Shown here piece after piece: positions 62,791 to 64,000 of a stretch of 64,000 nucleotides of DNA. Made by a program: the position numbers and the translations under genes. Within the stretch, counting starts at the first letter, position 1, and every line of letters starts with the position of its first letter. Origin of the DNA: Massilia sp. Root351 (lineage in GTDB: Bacteria; Pseudomonadota; Gammaproteobacteria; Burkholderiales; Burkholderiaceae_D). The notes beneath the pieces were generated by a model, which searched no databases, was not told where the DNA came from, and saw only the letters and a program-made list of their open reading frames with translations. The stretch covers positions 187,768 to 251,767 of the forward strand of contig NZ_LMDJ01000031.1 in NCBI RefSeq assembly GCF_001425045.1, read 5' to 3'.

Positions 62791-62859
62791 GTTTCTAGCG
62801 TTTTCTGTAACAACTGAATATAGCATAGTGGGCTAGAGCAATGTTTTCACATTTGCCCC

Positions 62860-62888
62860 TTGCGGAAGCGATTTTCACTCTCTATAAT
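62860..62888 (+). promoter_or_regulatory. Sigma-70 promoter of the tRNA-Val pair
   Basis: -35 TTGCGG (62860-62865), 17-base spacer, -10 TATAAT (62883-62888), then ten bases to the tRNA. Spacing and -10 are ideal. Confidence 0.85.
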
Positions 62889-62898
62889 GCTGGTCTTC

Positions 62899-62975
62899 GG
62901 GCGGTTAGTTCAGCTGGTTAGAATACTTGGTCGACATCCAAGGGGTCGGGGATTCGAATTCCTCACCGCCCACCA
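62899..62975 (+). tRNA. tRNA-Val (GAC), copy 1
   Basis: 77 bases with encoded CCA. Acceptor GGGCGGT pairs ACCGCCC; anticodon stem CTTGG/CCAAG around loop TCGACAT, giving anticodon GAC (valine). T arm GATTCGAAT is normal. The base before the anticodon is C rather than the near-universal T33. Confidence 0.93.
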
Positions 62976-63029
62976 GAACATGTAGTAAGATGGTTTTTCA
63001 GTTGTATGCAGTAAGCGAGCAGTAAACAA

Positions 63030-63106
63030 GGGCGGTTAGTTCAGCTGGTTAGAATACTTGGTCGACATCCAAGGGGTCGGGGATTCGAATTCCTCACCGC
63101 CCACCA
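63030..63106 (+). tRNA. tRNA-Val (GAC), copy 2
   Basis: Base-for-base identical to copy 1 over all 77 bases, 54 bases downstream, presumably on the same transcript. Also has C at position 33 and an encoded CCA. Confidence 0.93.
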
Positions 63107-63121
63107 CCAACATTATGTAAG

Positions 63122-63203
63122 AGCGAGAAAGGCAATCCGGTTATGACACCGCGAACTACTACCAAGGTTAGTAAGTAACGCTAGTCACCGGCTTTCTCAC
63201 GCT
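63122..63203 (+). ncRNA. Structured RNA segment after the tRNA pair
   Basis: A long imperfect hairpin can form: AGCGAGAAAG (63122-63131) with CTTTCT/CGCT (63192-63203, 2-base bulge), CCGG/CCGG, TGAC/GTCA, GCG/CGC, and a terminal TACTA/TAGTA stem around a 7-base loop. It is followed 16 bases later by an intrinsic terminator. It could be a tRNA-operon trailer, a 3'-derived small RNA, or a thrS leader element. Not matched to a known family. Confidence 0.4.
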
Positions 63204-63218
63204 ATCACATGGAAGAAA

Positions 63219-63243
63219 ACGCGGCTAGCCCGCGTTTTTTTTT
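63219..63243 (+). terminator. Rho-independent terminator of the tRNA-Val transcript
   Basis: ACGCGG-CTAGC-CCGCGT stem-loop followed by nine T (63235-63243). It ends the tRNA operon and stands 74 bases before thrS. Confidence 0.9.
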
Positions 63244-63316
63244 CGTCCGCAGTTTCGCAGTTTCCCAATATTTCCGTTTCACCCACTATCCGGCATTTTG
63301 CCGACTGGAGAGCATG

Positions 63317-64000
63317 ATGGTTGCAGTCCGACTTCCCGATGGTTCCGTGCGTCAGTTCGACGCGCCCGTCACGGTGGCCCAGGTGGCCTCCAATATCAGC
63401 ACCAGCCTGGGCAAGGCTGCGCTGGCCGGCAAGGTTGACGGCAAGGTCGTCGACACTTCCTTCCTGATCGAGCAGGATGCCGACGTGGCCATCGTGACCG
63501 ACCGCGACCCGGAAGGCCTGGACGTGATCCGCCACTCCACCGCCCACTTGCTCGCCTACGCCGTCAAGGAGCTGTTCCCGGACGCGCAAGTGACCATCGG
63601 CCCGGTGATTGAAAACGGCTTCTACTACGATTTCTCGTACAAGCGCCCGTTTACGCCGGAAGACCTGGTGGCGATCGAAAAGAAAATGGCCGAACTGGCC
63701 AAGAAGGACGAGCCGGTCACCCGCCAGGTCCTGCCGCGCGACGAGGCCGTGGCCTACTTCAAGTCCATCAACGAACACTACAAGGCCGAGATCATCGCCT
63801 CGATTCCAGCCGACCAGGATGTGTCGCTGTACTCGGAAGGCAAGTTCACCGACTTGTGCCGCGGCCCGCACGTGCCGTCGACCGGCAAGCTGAAAGTGTT
63901 CAAGCTGATGAAGCTGGCCGGCGCCTACTGGCGCGGCGACTCGAAGAACGAGATGCTGCAGCGCGTCTACGGCACCGCCTGGACCAAGAAGGAAGACCAG
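63317..64000 (+). CDS. thrS: ThrS, threonyl-tRNA synthetase (5' part)
   Basis: First 228 residues; the frame is open to the window end. TGS domain VAVRLPDGSVRQFDAPVTVA, then the editing domain with the HSTAHLLAYAVKELFP zinc/His motif and GPVIENGFYYDFSYKRPF, and YSEGKFTDLCRGPHVPSTG. The start ATG 63317 is six bases after GGAG; ATG 63314 is an alternative. Charges tRNA-Thr and edits mischarged serine. Position after tRNA-Val(GAC) is common in betaproteobacteria as far as I recall. Confidence 0.95.
   Translation, partial: MVAVRLPDGSVRQFDAPVTVAQVASNISTSLGKAALAGKVDGKVVDTSFLIEQDADVAIVTDRDPEGLDVIRHSTAHLLAYAVKELFPDAQVTIGPVIENGFYYDFSYKRPFTPEDLVAIEKKMAELAKKDEPVTRQVLPRDEAVAYFKSINEHYKAEIIASIPADQDVSLYSEGKFTDLCRGPHVPSTGKLKVFKLMKLAGAYWRGDSKNEMLQRVYGTAWTKKEDQ

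Noticed and set aside
1..64000. Mobile elements, prophage, CRISPR, toxin-antitoxin or biosynthetic clusters
   Set aside because: No transposase, integrase, repeat array, toxin pair or NRPS/PKS signature was seen; the damaged 6.4-7.5 kb pair shows no insertion sequence or terminal repeats at its junction.

Overview
The window is GC-rich chromosomal DNA of a betaproteobacterium, most likely an Oxalobacteraceae member close to Massilia/Duganella. This is inferred from PEP-CTERM proteins, a polyhydroxybutyrate-type ketone-body pathway, a tRNA-Val(GAC) pair just upstream of thrS, and overall protein character; no rRNA or taxonomic marker was available. I see no insertion sequence, prophage, integrase or CRISPR array.

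Layout. 1-3.6 kb: 3' end of recB and complete recD. 3.6-5.7 kb: a PBP7-type peptidase and a sulfate-binding protein. 5.9-12.7 kb: GNAT enzyme, a damaged gene pair (2OG-Fe(II) oxygenase head joined to an EAL-domain tail), a Tat-exported M15/DUF882 peptidase, a small unknown, an amino-acid ABC binding protein with permease, and a large PAS-GGDEF-EAL protein. 12.7-46.4 kb: a nearly complete flagellar locus. 46.6-52.8 kb: ETF-ubiquinone oxidoreductase, an SDR enzyme, a PAS-LuxR regulator, a CoA-transferase pair, a PEP-CTERM protein and a GNAT enzyme. 53.0-55.5 kb: a family-4 polysaccharide lyase lipoprotein followed by another PEP-CTERM protein. 55.5-63.2 kb: dctA, 3-hydroxybutyrate dehydrogenase, an alpha/beta hydrolase, a RidA protein, relA, a CDF metal exporter, a secreted Cache-like protein and two identical tRNA-Val genes with promoter and terminator. 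63.3 kb to the end: 5' part of thrS.

The flagellar locus is the centrepiece. On the minus strand lie fliEFGHIJ, then fliD-S-T-K-L-fliA-motA-motB, then flgM-flgN-flgJ(hydrolase), then flgBCDEFGHI-flgJ(rod)-flgK-flgL plus an unknown; flgA is divergent. On the plus strand lie fliM-N-P-Q-R-flhB-flhA, followed by an unknown FliK-like gene and a flagellin, both on the minus strand. The order fliD-fliS-fliT-fliK-fliL-fliA-motA-motB, the short FliM without the usual CheY-binding start, the absence of fliO, flhF, flhG and che genes, and a LafA-like flagellin match lateral (Flag-2/laf) systems better than the primary betaproteobacterial flagellum. No lafK-type sigma-54 activator lies between fliM and fliE, where Flag-2 clusters carry it; a 530-base gene-free region with a dyad sits there instead.

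Together these genes encode a self-contained secondary motility organelle (own sigma-28, anti-sigma, stators, export gate and filament), beside metabolic genes for C4-dicarboxylate and hydroxybutyrate use, pectin-type polysaccharide attack and stringent response.
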